Of a stretch of DNA of 53,679 nucleotides, positions 40,754 through 48,964 are shown in pieces. Under the pieces are notes generated by a model. It was not told where the DNA came from, ran no database searches, and saw only the letters and a program-made list of their open reading frames with translations. Source of the DNA: Planctomycetota bacterium (GTDB lineage: Bacteria; Planctomycetota; Phycisphaerae; Phycisphaerales; UBA1924). Location of the stretch: positions 1 through 53,679 of the forward strand of contig JAJRXR010000013.1 of the NCBI GenBank assembly GCA_024276195.1, in the 5' to 3' direction. Numbering within the stretch: the first letter of the stretch is position 1; the number at the start of each line of letters is the position of its first letter. Made by a program: the position numbers and the translations under genes.

Positions 40754-41179
40754 CTATTGAAAGAGGCTCTTCCAGGCGGCCGGGATATCGAGTGAGCGGG
40801 TATCGAAGGCGCACTCGGGGCAGCGCTGCGGATCGGTCAGGCCGGAGAGATCGAAGAGGCAGTTGGGGCAGGCGAGATAGCTCGTATTGCGAACACGCCG
40901 GCGTATTCTGAAGTAGTAGAACAGATTGATGTAGACAGGAGACATCTGGACCATGAGAAGCGTGATGGTGATTGGACCTTCGAGGGGGGGAGGCGCCAGT
41001 TGCTTGATGAAGCCGCTGAGAAAGAGCGGAAGCATGATCGCCCCGAGAATCAACATCAACAAACTTGCGAGCCAAACCCCGTAGGCCACGATCCAGTAGG
41101 CGCGCGGTCGGGGGCGGCGCGAGAGTGTCTCGCGGAAGGCGGGCTCGTCCGGGCCGGAGAAACGTCTTAGCCCAAGCAT
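40754..41179 (-). CDS. Membrane protein with C-terminal zinc ribbon (paralogue 2)
   Basis: 141 residues from ATG 41179, overlapping the last 13 bases of tmk. Two membrane helices (about 27-58 and 70-92) and a zinc ribbon CPNC ... RCPEC, with FDLSGL and CAFDTRSLDIPAAWKSLF, closely matching paralogue 1. The role is unknown; ribbons of this kind often bind nucleic acid or a partner protein. Its position behind tmk appears ancestral because paralogue 1 is preceded by a tmk remnant. Confidence 0.78.
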   Translation of the reverse strand: MLGLRRFSGPDEPAFRETLSRRPRPRAYWIVAYGVWLASLLMLILGAIMLPLFLSGFIKQLAPPPLEGPITITLLMVQMSPVYINLFYYFRIRRRVRNTSYLACPNCLFDLSGLTDPQRCPECAFDTRSLDIPAAWKSLFQ

Positions 41180-41883
41180 CGTTCGAGCCCATTGACCAAC
41201 TGCTCGAACACCTCGTCCTCGCCCTTGCTCGCATCAATGCGCAGATGATGCTCCGGATCGCCCTCGATCTGCTTGAGGTAGCCCTGCCTCACGCGCTGGT
41301 GGTAGTCGCGGCCTTTGGCTTCCATGCGGTCGAGCAGGGGGTTGAGGCGGGTCGCGGCGGTGTGTTCGTCTACGTCGAAGATGACGACGAGGTCGGGGGT
41401 TGTGGGGCCGCAGGCGATGGTGGCGGCGGCGTGGATCTCGGACTCGGGCAGGCCGCCGGCGGCGCCCTGGTAGGCGAGGGTGGAGCTGACGAAGCGGTCG
41501 GCGACGACGAGGCGGTCGGCGGCGAGCGCGGGGCGGATGGTTTGCTCGACGAGCTGGGCGCGGCTGGCCATGTAGAGGAGCATCTCGCAGCGGAGGGTCA
41601 TGTCTTGCTCGAGGTGGTCGAGGAGGGCGAGGCGGATTTTCTCGCCGATCTCGGTGCCGCCGGGCTCGCGGACCTCGCAGGGGTCGAGGCCTGCGGCGCG
41701 AGCGGCGGTGAGGAAGCGTCGGAGCTGTGTGGATTTGCCGGAGCCGTCGGGGCCGTCGAAGACGAGGAACTTGGCGCGGAGAGCGCTGGCCAGGGCGCTC
41801 GGGAGGGGGGGAGCGTTGGTGTCGGTCTGGTCGGCGGGGTTGGTCACTGAGTTGGTCACTGAGTTGGTCACGAAGTTGGTCAC
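41167..41883 (-). CDS. tmk: Thymidylate kinase
   Basis: 238 residues. dTMP kinase: P-loop FDGPDGSGKST (42-52), REPGGTEIGEKIR, the DR(F/Y) motif VVADRFVSSTLAYQGA and the LID-like segment RMEAKGRDYHQRVRQGY. It makes dTDP from dTMP for DNA synthesis. The first ~36 residues are an extension containing TNSV-type repeats encoded by a 12-bp tandem repeat; each unit supplies an in-frame GTG (41883, 41871, 41859, 41847), so the start is ambiguous. GTG 41883 overlaps the upstream VWA stop (GTGA), while TAGACT seven bases before it suggests an internal promoter as well. Confidence 0.92.
   Translation of the reverse strand: MTNFVTNSVTNSVTNPADQTDTNAPPLPSALASALRAKFLVFDGPDGSGKSTQLRRFLTAARAAGLDPCEVREPGGTEIGEKIRLALLDHLEQDMTLRCEMLLYMASRAQLVEQTIRPALAADRLVVADRFVSSTLAYQGAAGGLPESEIHAAATIACGPTTPDLVVIFDVDEHTAATRLNPLLDRMEAKGRDYHQRVRQGYLKQIEGDPEHHLRIDASKGEDEVFEQLVNGLERCLG
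41836..41883 (-). repeat. 12-bp tandem repeat carrying four possible GTG starts of tmk
   Basis: Four units of GTGACCAACTCA-type sequence on the minus strand. In frame they encode TNFV/TNSV, and each begins with a GTG that could initiate translation. Confidence 0.85.
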
Positions 41884-44846
41884 GGGGCGGAGTCTAGCTG
41901 GCGGGCGGCGGCCTCGATGCGCGAGCGCCAGGGCTCGGCGCCGAGCACGGGATCGAGCAGGCGGAGGCGCGCCAGGTTGGTCCGCGCGGCGTCGGCGTCG
42001 GCGGACTCGCCCTGGCCTGCGCGCTCGGCAAGGATCTCGAGCATGAGCGTCCAGGCGTGCCAGAACATGTCGGTGCGATCGCCGGAAGCGTCGAGCGATG
42101 AGGCAAGGGTGCGCAGCAGCTCGAAGGCCTCGGCGGTTTGACCGACGGCCAGATGGGCGCGGGCGCGGGCGAGGTCGAGGCGGGCTTGACCACCGGGGAT
42201 GGTTTCTTTGAGAGCGGCGGCGCGGATGAGCAGGGGCATGGCGCGCCCGGGGTCGCCCGAGTCGAGCTCGGCCTCGCCCAGGTCAACGAACAGCGCGGCG
42301 CGGGGGCGGGCGTCGTGGCGCTCGGCGTAGCGGGCGGCGCGACGGAGGAGGGCGACGCGCTCGAGCGAGTTCGGGGCGAGCGGGCCGGCGGTGAGGTCGG
42401 CGATTGTTTCCAGGTAGAGCATGGCGGCGGCGGCGCCCTCGGGTGTGCCCGCCTTGATTGGTTCGAGCACGTCGAGGACATCGAGCCCTGACAGGCGCTG
42501 GGCGTACTTGTAGCGCCAGAGGTCGGCCTGGGGGTGGTCGGGGTATTTCTCGACGGCCAGGCGGAGCACGCCCAGCTCGTAGGACTCGGGCAGGCCCTCG
42601 CCTGCGGCGGAGGCGTCGGCGACGGCTGCGGACAGCGCGTCGGCGGCGCGCGGGGACTCGGGGAACTCGCGGGCGATGCGTTCGAGGTGCTGCGTGGCGC
42701 GGGCGCGGGACTCGGGGGTGTTGCGGACGCGGTGGACGATGGCGGCTTCCCAGAGGGCTTCGGGGGCGAGGGCGCCGGCGTCGGCTCGATCGGCGACCTG
42801 CTCGAAGAGGCGCACGGCCTCGTTCCAGCCGGTCGCGCGACGGGCGAGCACGACGGCGCGGGCGAAGGCGGCCTCGGGCGGGAAGGCGGGCCAGTCGAGT
42901 GAGCGGGCCTGGGCGTCGGTCGCGGCGGCGAGCTTGGCGTAGACGAGAGCCGTGCGCTGGCGCGGGTCGGTGATGAGCGATTCGTCGTCGGTGAGCGCGA
43001 GCAGGTCGTCGAGGGCGCCGGGCGCGAGGGAGGGCTCGGGCAGGAGGGTTCGGGCGGTCGCTTCGGCGGCGGCCAGGCGCCAGAGCGGGTCGGGCAGGCG
43101 TTCGACGACGAAGGGGGCGAGCTCGGTCGCGTCGCGCAGGGCGGCGACGCCCAGGGCGCGGTCGCGCTCGTTCTGTGCGGTGAGCAGCAGCGCGAGCATG
43201 GCCTCGGCGACGATCGAGGGCTTGGCCTTGAGCAGGTCGGCCTCGCTGATGAGCGAGCGCAGGACGCGCCGCGATTCATTGGTGTCATCGACGAGGTGCA
43301 GGGCGACGCCCAGGGCGACGCGGCGCGCGGCCTCGGCGTTGGTGTCTATGAGCGAGAGCTGCTCGACGTTGGCGATCGCGGTGGTGGCGAGCTGGCGGCG
43401 CCAGGCGGGGTCGTCCGAGAGCGAGGCGAGGAGGATCGCGGCGCGGGCGCGCAGCAGCGGGAGGCGCGCGTCGGGCGGGTTGCGCGGGTCGTAGTCGGAG
43501 CTTGCGGAGGCCTCGGGGAAGGTGGCGAGAACCGCGAGGACGAACTCGGTGGCGCGGGAGACGGAGTCGCGTTGTTCGGGCAGGGGGACGCCAAAGAGGA
43601 CGGAGAGGGCGGAGCCGTCGTTCTCGATGGAGGCGAGGCGCTGGGCGGCGCGTTCGAGCTTGGCGTTGTCGTCTTCGGAGAGGGCCTGGGCGAGGGCGAC
43701 CTGTTCGGCCTGGTCGGGGTCTTTGGTGAGGTCTTCCCAGCGGACGAGTCGGTAGGAGCCCTCGCCGTCGCCGTGGGTGAGGGCGATGGCCTTCATGGTT
43801 CCTGTGGGGTCTTCGTCGAGGAACTGGATGGTTTTGATGGTGACTCTGCGGCGCGCGGTGTGTTTGGAGAGGGGGTTGAGGCGGTCAAGGTCGGCGAGGA
43901 TGGCGTCTTTGCCACGTCCCCAGGAGGCGTTGGGGCCTGAGCGTTGGATGGAGCGCGAGAGCATGAAGATGAGGTCGGGCTTGAACTCGAAGGCGGCGCG
44001 GAGGCCGTCGGCGGGGTTGGAGCGCCCGCCGGGAAGGGCGGCGTCGATCCAATCGGCGACGGCCTGCTGGTTGGCGGGGGTGGCGCGGATGAGTGTGGGC
44101 TTGGAGCCCTTGGGGGTGAGGACGCGGAAGGGGGGCGTGCCTTCGGGGCGGTTTTTGGTGTCGCCGAAGAGGACAATCTGGAAGTGCTGGGTGGGGGCGA
44201 GGCGATCGACGGAGCGTTTGAGCTGGTCTTTGACGAAGGAGAAGGAGGAGGCCATGGCGCCGGAGGCGTCAACGACGTAGACGATGCGCGACGCGGCCTG
44301 GGAGCGGAGGCCCGCGAAGGAGGCGAAGGGTTGTTCGGAGGAGGAGGCGCCGGCGATGGCGTCGATGACGCCGGCGCCGTTGACAGCGCCGACGGATGAG
44401 ATCAGGTCGGGCGATTGAGCGTCGAGCGAGTTGGTCAGGCCGACAAGCTCGATGACGCGCGGCGGGTCGGGCAGAGTGGGCGGGGGCGGGTGGTCGGTGG
44501 AGGCCTGCGGGTCGGTCGGCGCTTGGACGGGGGGGCGCTCGAGCGGGGCGGTGATGGGGCGAGAGGATTCGATCGCGGGGGTGAGGTTGATCTCGCTGAG
44601 CGAGACGCGGTCGGTCTCGGGGGCGGGGGTGATGGCGTTGACGTAGAGGATGGCCCCGAGCAGGGCGAGGGGGATGGTGAGCGAGACGGCCGTGGGCAGG
44701 ACATTGCGGACCCAGGCGGGGACGCCTGCGAAGGTCTCGGGGATGCGAGGGATGATGAGGTCCGCCCGGGAAGCGGCGGCGACGGCGGGCTGGGGGTCGA
44801 TCCTGCCTGGCTCGGTGTGGGGGCTGGATCGGGTCGGCACGGGCAT
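41880..44846 (-). CDS. Membrane-anchored von Willebrand factor A-domain protein
   Basis: 988 residues. A cytoplasmic N-terminus, one membrane helix (about 49-69), a proline-rich linker (about 85-130), then a VWA domain from about 185 with the metal-adhesion-like motif IVYVVDASGAMASSF (DxSxS not perfect: Asp-Ala-Ser-Gly-Ala) and HFQIVLFGD. The remaining ~600 residues are alanine-rich helical repeats resembling TPR/SEL1-type scaffolds. VWA proteins often assemble metal-dependent complexes. It follows DoxX by eight bases and its stop overlaps tmk, so it is in the same leftward unit. Function unknown. Confidence 0.82.
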   Translation of the reverse strand: MPVPTRSSPHTEPGRIDPQPAVAAASRADLIIPRIPETFAGVPAWVRNVLPTAVSLTIPLALLGAILYVNAITPAPETDRVSLSEINLTPAIESSRPITAPLERPPVQAPTDPQASTDHPPPPTLPDPPRVIELVGLTNSLDAQSPDLISSVGAVNGAGVIDAIAGASSSEQPFASFAGLRSQAASRIVYVVDASGAMASSFSFVKDQLKRSVDRLAPTQHFQIVLFGDTKNRPEGTPPFRVLTPKGSKPTLIRATPANQQAVADWIDAALPGGRSNPADGLRAAFEFKPDLIFMLSRSIQRSGPNASWGRGKDAILADLDRLNPLSKHTARRRVTIKTIQFLDEDPTGTMKAIALTHGDGEGSYRLVRWEDLTKDPDQAEQVALAQALSEDDNAKLERAAQRLASIENDGSALSVLFGVPLPEQRDSVSRATEFVLAVLATFPEASASSDYDPRNPPDARLPLLRARAAILLASLSDDPAWRRQLATTAIANVEQLSLIDTNAEAARRVALGVALHLVDDTNESRRVLRSLISEADLLKAKPSIVAEAMLALLLTAQNERDRALGVAALRDATELAPFVVERLPDPLWRLAAAEATARTLLPEPSLAPGALDDLLALTDDESLITDPRQRTALVYAKLAAATDAQARSLDWPAFPPEAAFARAVVLARRATGWNEAVRLFEQVADRADAGALAPEALWEAAIVHRVRNTPESRARATQHLERIAREFPESPRAADALSAAVADASAAGEGLPESYELGVLRLAVEKYPDHPQADLWRYKYAQRLSGLDVLDVLEPIKAGTPEGAAAAMLYLETIADLTAGPLAPNSLERVALLRRAARYAERHDARPRAALFVDLGEAELDSGDPGRAMPLLIRAAALKETIPGGQARLDLARARAHLAVGQTAEAFELLRTLASSLDASGDRTDMFWHAWTLMLEILAERAGQGESADADAARTNLARLRLLDPVLGAEPWRSRIEAAARQLDSAP
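41891..41896 (-). promoter_or_regulatory. -10-like TAGACT before tmk
   Basis: TAGACT on the minus strand inside the 3' end of the VWA gene, seven bases before GTG 41883. Same hexamer as before metG, upp and the HerA-like gene. Confidence 0.4.
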
Positions 44847-44854
44847 GGGTATTC

Positions 44855-45814
44855 CTACGGCGCCCGGTCGAAGGAGGATCGGTCGCGGGCGTCGTCGTCG
44901 TCATCATCGTCGTCCCAGTCGTCGGCGCTTGAGGGGGCGAAGATGGCGCGGTCGAGGGCGAGGGTTCCGGGGCCTGCGAAGAAGAGGGCGAGGCAGGACA
45001 TGAGGACGATGAGCTGGAAGAGGGGCTCTTGCCATGCGAAGGAGAGGAAGGGGTTATTGGGGAGGAAGCCGAGGAATGCGTCGCCCTTTTGGATGGCGGC
45101 GCCGATGGTGGTGAGCCAGATGGCGACGAGCATGACGCCCGCGAGCGAGAGGGCGGAGAGGCGGGTGATGAGGCCGATGAGCAGGAAGAAGCCGGCGAAG
45201 ATTTCGGTCAACGCCGCGCCCCAGGCGAGGAAGACGGGCCAGCGCTTGGAGGCGAGGGCCTTGGGCCAGATGGCGGGCTTGGCGGAGCCGTCGTCGCGGG
45301 AGTCGGGGTTGGCGGCCTGGTCCATCAGCAGCACCAGTTGGTAGACGGAACGGGCGGTGACGGGCTCGGGCTTGTCGGGCGGGGCGCCGTCTTGCACGAG
45401 GGTGATGTGCGCGGAGAGCGGCGCCTGCGCGGAGCGTTGGGGCTGCGCGTCGGGGTTTGCGGGCGCTGGTTCGTCGTCGGAGGGAACGGGATCTGGGAGG
45501 GGCTCGGTTGGTGCGATGGAGGTTGGATCGGGGTCGGGGGCGGGGTCTTCAGGGAGTGTGTCTGCGGGCGCATCGGCAGCGCCGGCGTCTGGCGTATCGG
45601 TGGGTTGGTCGGTGGGTTGGTCGTTGGGGGGCGAGGGAGGGGGCGGGGCGTTGGGGATGGAGACGCTGTGGGCCTGGAGGACGGTGATTTGCTGGGGTGT
45701 GACCTCGAAGGTGGTGATGACTTTGGAGAGTCCCGCCCAGAGGAAGATGAGGGCGAGGGGGAGTCGGAGGCACAGGGGGGTGAGGTTGAGGGCCATCCGG
45801 TCGCGGGTGCGCAT
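44855..45814 (-). CDS. DoxX-family membrane protein with a large proline/aspartate-rich loop
   Basis: 319 residues from ATG 45814, preceded by GGAAGG eight bases upstream. It starts like DoxX (LCLRLPLALIFLWAGLSKVI, helix 1 at about 12-33) and later has the other three helices (about 193-215, 220-240, 262-285). Between helix 1 and 2 an atypical ~150-residue insertion, rich in Pro, Asp and Ala (NDQPTDQPTDTPD and onward), is predicted to be extracytoplasmic. The C-terminus is acidic (DDWDDDDDDDDARDR). DoxX members act in redox or sulfur-related membrane complexes. Coupled closely to the VWA gene. Confidence 0.82.
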   Translation of the reverse strand: MRTRDRMALNLTPLCLRLPLALIFLWAGLSKVITTFEVTPQQITVLQAHSVSIPNAPPPPSPPNDQPTDQPTDTPDAGAADAPADTLPEDPAPDPDPTSIAPTEPLPDPVPSDDEPAPANPDAQPQRSAQAPLSAHITLVQDGAPPDKPEPVTARSVYQLVLLMDQAANPDSRDDGSAKPAIWPKALASKRWPVFLAWGAALTEIFAGFFLLIGLITRLSALSLAGVMLVAIWLTTIGAAIQKGDAFLGFLPNNPFLSFAWQEPLFQLIVLMSCLALFFAGPGTLALDRAIFAPSSADDWDDDDDDDDARDRSSFDRAP

Positions 45815-45947
45815 GTCGCCGTCCTTCCGTGGAGGGGCGTGTGTGGGACGCCCAGCGGGGTCCGTGTGAGCATCATACCGGGGAGTGATCGGGGGATTTC
45901 ATGTGGTTTTCGGGGATTGGGGGCGTATGGGGTTAGGATGGGCGTAC

Positions 45948-46031
45948 GCGGGCGTGGCGGAACTGGCAGACGCGCGGGATTTAGGATCCCGTGGGGGCAA
46001 CCCCTTGCAGGTTCGACTCCTGTCGCCCGCA
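45948..46031 (+). tRNA. tRNA-Leu (anticodon UAG)
   Basis: 84 nt with a complete cloverleaf: acceptor GCGGGCG (45948-45954) pairing with CGCCCGC (46024-46030), discriminator A at 46031, anticodon stem CGGGA/TCCCG around loop TTTAGGA with anticodon TAG at 45982-45984, a long class II variable arm, and the T loop GTTCGACTC. The 3' CCA is not encoded. Decodes CUA/CUG-type leucine codons. A TAGGAT string lies upstream at about 45934. Confidence 0.96.
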
Positions 46032-46168
46032 TTCGTGTCATGAGGTGTGTTGGCGGATCCTTTATGCAGGGTGTGGCGTATAGGTGCATGCCCTCGGTCT
46101 GAGCGGGGGTATTCCCGGGCGTTCGTCCGGGCGCCTGGTGGAACCATGATCGACGTAAGGAGAGGACT

Positions 46169-47632
46169 ATGCAGCGGCGAGTTCTGTGTCGCGGTGTTGC
46201 GCTCGGGTGCAGCGCGGCGATGATCGGATCGGCCTCGGGCCAGTGGGTGACTTTTGATGATGAGACGGGGTCGCGGCTGACGCTTACGAGCGTGCCGAGC
46301 AACGACGGCGAGGAGAAGGACATCATCGCGGCGGACGTGGACCACGACGGGGATCTGGATGTGATCGTGGTTCGGAAGTCGCCTTTCTCGAACCCGGGGG
46401 CGCGCGATGACGTGCTGCTGATGAACGAGGGGGGCGTGCTGGTGGACCGGACGGCGATGTTCGGGTTCGACGCGGGCGCGAGCGACGCGCGGGATGTGCA
46501 GTGCGTGGACCTGACCGGCGACGGCTGGGAGGACATTATCATCTGCACGACGTTCAACGACCCGATCCGGTTGTATGTAAACCAGGGCGAGATTGGTGGG
46601 GTGTGGCAGGGGTTCGCGGACGAGACGGCGGCGCGCCTGGGGGCGGTCGTTGAGGGGTCGCGTCTGTACTGCGCCGTGGGGGTGGAGGACGTCACGGGCA
46701 ACGGGGCGGCGGATCTGTTTTTCTCGAACTACAACGGCGGGGACGACCTGCTGTATATCAACGACGGCTCGGGCAACTTTACGGACCAGACGGCGGCGCG
46801 GATGGGCAGCTTTGCCAACAGCGCGTTCGGGACGTCGAACGTGATCGTGGATATTGATGGGGATGGGGACCAGGACATCATCAAGCTGACGACGCTGTTC
46901 GATCAGGCGCCGTTCCAGCGTGGGGTGTATGTGCTGTGGAACGACGGGACGGGGGATTTCAATAATCTTCCGTTCCAGCACATCCCGGCGGACCAGCCGT
47001 ACATGTTCATGCTTGAGGACTTCAACGGCGACACGGTGCTGGATATGTATGTTGTGAACGATGGTGCCGACGAGGTGTACCTGACGACGGGTGTGGTCGC
47101 GGATACAAGCTGGAACTTTACGATCGGCGCGCCCACGAGCGCGAGCCGCACGACCGGCTTCGGCGGGAACCTGCGGACGGTGGACATCGACAACGACGGC
47201 GACATGGACATCGCGGTGGGGCCGATTGATACCGACATCGCCAACTGCGGCGTGGGGGCGCAGATGGCTTTCCTTCGGAACAACGGCGCGGGTGGGCTGT
47301 CGGACCCGTACAACGCGGGGCCAGCCCAGAACTTCAACGATGAGGCGCACGATTTCGAGTTCCTGGATCTCAACGGGGACGGGTGCATGGACATCTTCAT
47401 GGCGATGTGCACGGGGTACCGGGTGCTGATCCAGACGGGGTGTACGGCGCCGATGTGCAACGAGGCGGACCTGGGCGAGCCGTTCGGGGAGCTGAACTTC
47501 TCGGATGTGGTCGCGTTCCTGACGGCGTTCGGGGCGATGGAGCCCGGGGCGGATCTGGCGCTGCCGTTCGGGGAGTGGAACTTCTCGGATGTGGTCGCGT
47601 TCCTGGGCGCGTTCGGGACGGGGTGCCCGTAA
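46169..47632 (+). CDS. Secreted seven-repeat FG-GAP protein with GC-type dockerin
   Basis: 487 residues from ATG 46169 after TAAGGAGAGG. Signal peptide about 1-24 (ends SASGQ). Seven FG-GAP loops: ADVDHDGDLD, VDLTGDGWED, EDVTGNGAAD, VDIDGDGDQD, EDFNGDTVLD, VDIDNDGDMD, LDLNGDGCMD, predicting a single propeller; then the GC-type dockerin (MCNEADLGEPFG...GTGCP). It is far from the first secretome island but has the same two-module design as the gene at 16173. The gene ends at a strong terminator. Confidence 0.9.
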   Translation: MQRRVLCRGVALGCSAAMIGSASGQWVTFDDETGSRLTLTSVPSNDGEEKDIIAADVDHDGDLDVIVVRKSPFSNPGARDDVLLMNEGGVLVDRTAMFGFDAGASDARDVQCVDLTGDGWEDIIICTTFNDPIRLYVNQGEIGGVWQGFADETAARLGAVVEGSRLYCAVGVEDVTGNGAADLFFSNYNGGDDLLYINDGSGNFTDQTAARMGSFANSAFGTSNVIVDIDGDGDQDIIKLTTLFDQAPFQRGVYVLWNDGTGDFNNLPFQHIPADQPYMFMLEDFNGDTVLDMYVVNDGADEVYLTTGVVADTSWNFTIGAPTSASRTTGFGGNLRTVDIDNDGDMDIAVGPIDTDIANCGVGAQMAFLRNNGAGGLSDPYNAGPAQNFNDEAHDFEFLDLNGDGCMDIFMAMCTGYRVLIQTGCTAPMCNEADLGEPFGELNFSDVVAFLTAFGAMEPGADLALPFGEWNFSDVVAFLGAFGTGCP

Positions 47633-47658
47633 GCGATTCGGGACAAGTTGAGAATCCG

Positions 47659-47690
47659 CAGGGAGTCCCGTCGTGGGGCTCCCTGTTTTT
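47659..47690 (+). terminator. Intrinsic terminator after the FG-GAP gene
   Basis: CAGGGAGTCCC (47659-47669) pairs with GGGGCTCCCTG (47675-47685), one G-T pair, five-base loop, then TTTTT. It overlaps the stop codon of the convergent deaminase gene (47689-47691). Confidence 0.88.
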
Positions 47691-48174
47691 ATGGGGATGG
47701 CTCGGCGGGCGGGACGCCGATGTCCTCGTTCCAGAGGTTCGGGTGTTCGGCGATGAAGGTGCGCATCAGTGCGATGCAGCGGGGGTCGTTGGCGAGGACG
47801 ATCTCGACGCCTTCGGCGCAGAGCCAGTCTTCGCGCCCGAGGAAGGTGTCGTGCTCGCCTATGACGACGCGGGGGATGCGATGGAGGATGGCGGCGCCGG
47901 TGCACATGGCGCAGGGGGAGAGGGTGGAGGCGAGGGTGAGGGTGTGCCAGTCGCGCCGGCGCCCGGCGGCGCGGATGCAGACTGTTTCGGCGTGGGCGGT
48001 GGGATCGCCGGTCTGGACGCGGAGGTTGCGCCCGCGCGCGACGATCTGGCCCGCGGGTGTGACGAGGGCGGAGCCGATGGGGATGGCGCCCTGGTCGCGT
48101 CCGGCGCAGGCCTCTTCGTAGGCGGCGTCGAGGGCGAGGCGGTTGAGCTCGGTCAGGGGTGCTGAGGGGCGCAT
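47689..48174 (-). CDS. Cytosine deaminase-like nucleoside/base deaminase (fungal FCY1 type)
   Basis: 161 residues of the CDA fold. Zinc site: HAE in PTAHAETVCI (catalytic Glu) and SPCAMCTGA (two Cys). The flanks AYEEACAGRDQGAIPIG, RGRNLRVQTGD, IPRVVIGEHDTF and the C-terminal FIAEHPNLWNEDIG follow the pattern of yeast cytosine deaminase rather than TadA or the TIM-barrel CodA. It would convert cytosine to uracil. Divergent from upp with a 44-base gap, which would pass uracil to UMP. Start ATG 48174 with the shared intergenic promoter region. Confidence 0.85.
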   Translation of the reverse strand: MRPSAPLTELNRLALDAAYEEACAGRDQGAIPIGSALVTPAGQIVARGRNLRVQTGDPTAHAETVCIRAAGRRRDWHTLTLASTLSPCAMCTGAAILHRIPRVVIGEHDTFLGREDWLCAEGVEIVLANDPRCIALMRTFIAEHPNLWNEDIGVPPAEPSP

Positions 48175-48206
48175 GGGCGGGGTGTTCCGGGCGCGATGGT
48201 GTGGTG

Positions 48207-48212
48207 TAGACT
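48207..48212 (+). promoter_or_regulatory. -10 TAGACT six bases before upp
   Basis: TAGACT, six bases, ATG 48219. Identical hexamer to the one before the HerA-like gene. The intervening CGCAGG gives at most a weak ribosome-binding site. Confidence 0.5.
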
Positions 48213-48218
48213 CGCAGG

Positions 48219-48866
48219 ATGAGCCTGTCTCACCCCGAACATCCGAATCTTATCGTGTTTGACCACCCGCTGATCCGTCACAAGCTGACCTGGATGCGCG
48301 ACGAGGCGACGAGCTTTCGCGCGTTCCGGGCGCTGCTCGAGCAGATCGCGGGGCTGATGGTGTACGAGGTGACGCGGTCGTTTGAGACGGTGGAGGTGGA
48401 GGTGCGGACGCCGATGCAGCGGATGCGTGGGTGGCGGGTGGAGACGCCGATCACGGTGGTTCCGGTGCTTCGGGCGGGGCTGGGGATGACGGGGGGGATT
48501 CTGGAGTTGATGCCCGAGGCGCGGGTGGGGCATCTGGGGATGGCGCGGGATGAGGCGACGCTCGAGCCGCGGGCGTATTTGAATAAGCTGCCGGGGGATC
48601 TGGACGCGGGGCCGGTGATTCTGGTGGATCCGATGCTGGCGACGGGGGGGAGCGCGTCGGCGGCGATGGGGATGCTGCGCGAGGCGGGGGCGAGCGATCT
48701 GCGGATGATCTGTCTGGTGGCGGCGCCGGAGGGCGTGCGCCGGCTGGCAAAGGATCACCCCGAAGTCACGGTGTACACGGCGGGGCTCGACGAGCGGCTC
48801 AACGAGCAGGGGTACATTTTGCCCGGGCTGGGCGACGCGGGGGACCGGCTGTTCGGGACGACGTAG
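48219..48866 (+). CDS. upp: Uracil phosphoribosyltransferase
   Basis: 215 residues. PRTase type I: dimer and uracil-site segments FDHPLIRHKLTWMRDEAT and VVPVLRAGLGMTGGIL, the PRPP loop ILVDPMLATGGSASAAM, and the C-terminal VYTAGLDERLNEQGYILPGL with GDAGDRLFGT, all diagnostic of Upp. It converts uracil and PRPP to UMP. Divergent from the cytosine deaminase, forming a pyrimidine-base salvage pair. Faces a terminator shared with the convergent subtilase. Confidence 0.96.
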   Translation: MSLSHPEHPNLIVFDHPLIRHKLTWMRDEATSFRAFRALLEQIAGLMVYEVTRSFETVEVEVRTPMQRMRGWRVETPITVVPVLRAGLGMTGGILELMPEARVGHLGMARDEATLEPRAYLNKLPGDLDAGPVILVDPMLATGGSASAAMGMLREAGASDLRMICLVAAPEGVRRLAKDHPEVTVYTAGLDERLNEQGYILPGLGDAGDRLFGTT

Positions 48867-48910
48867 CGGGCGCGGGATAGCGGGCGGCGGACGTTGTGTG
48901 CGCAGAGAAA

Positions 48911-48934
48911 ACGCCCGGGGGCAGCCCCGGGCGT
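48911..48934. terminator. Bidirectional terminator between upp and the convergent subtilase
   Basis: ACGCCCGGGG (48911-48920) pairs with CCCCGGGCGT (48925-48934), four-base loop. Rightward tail GTTGTGTTT, leftward tail TTTTCTCTG. Confidence 0.75.
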
Positions 48935-48964
48935 GTTGTGTTTGATGGGATCAGGAGAAACGTG

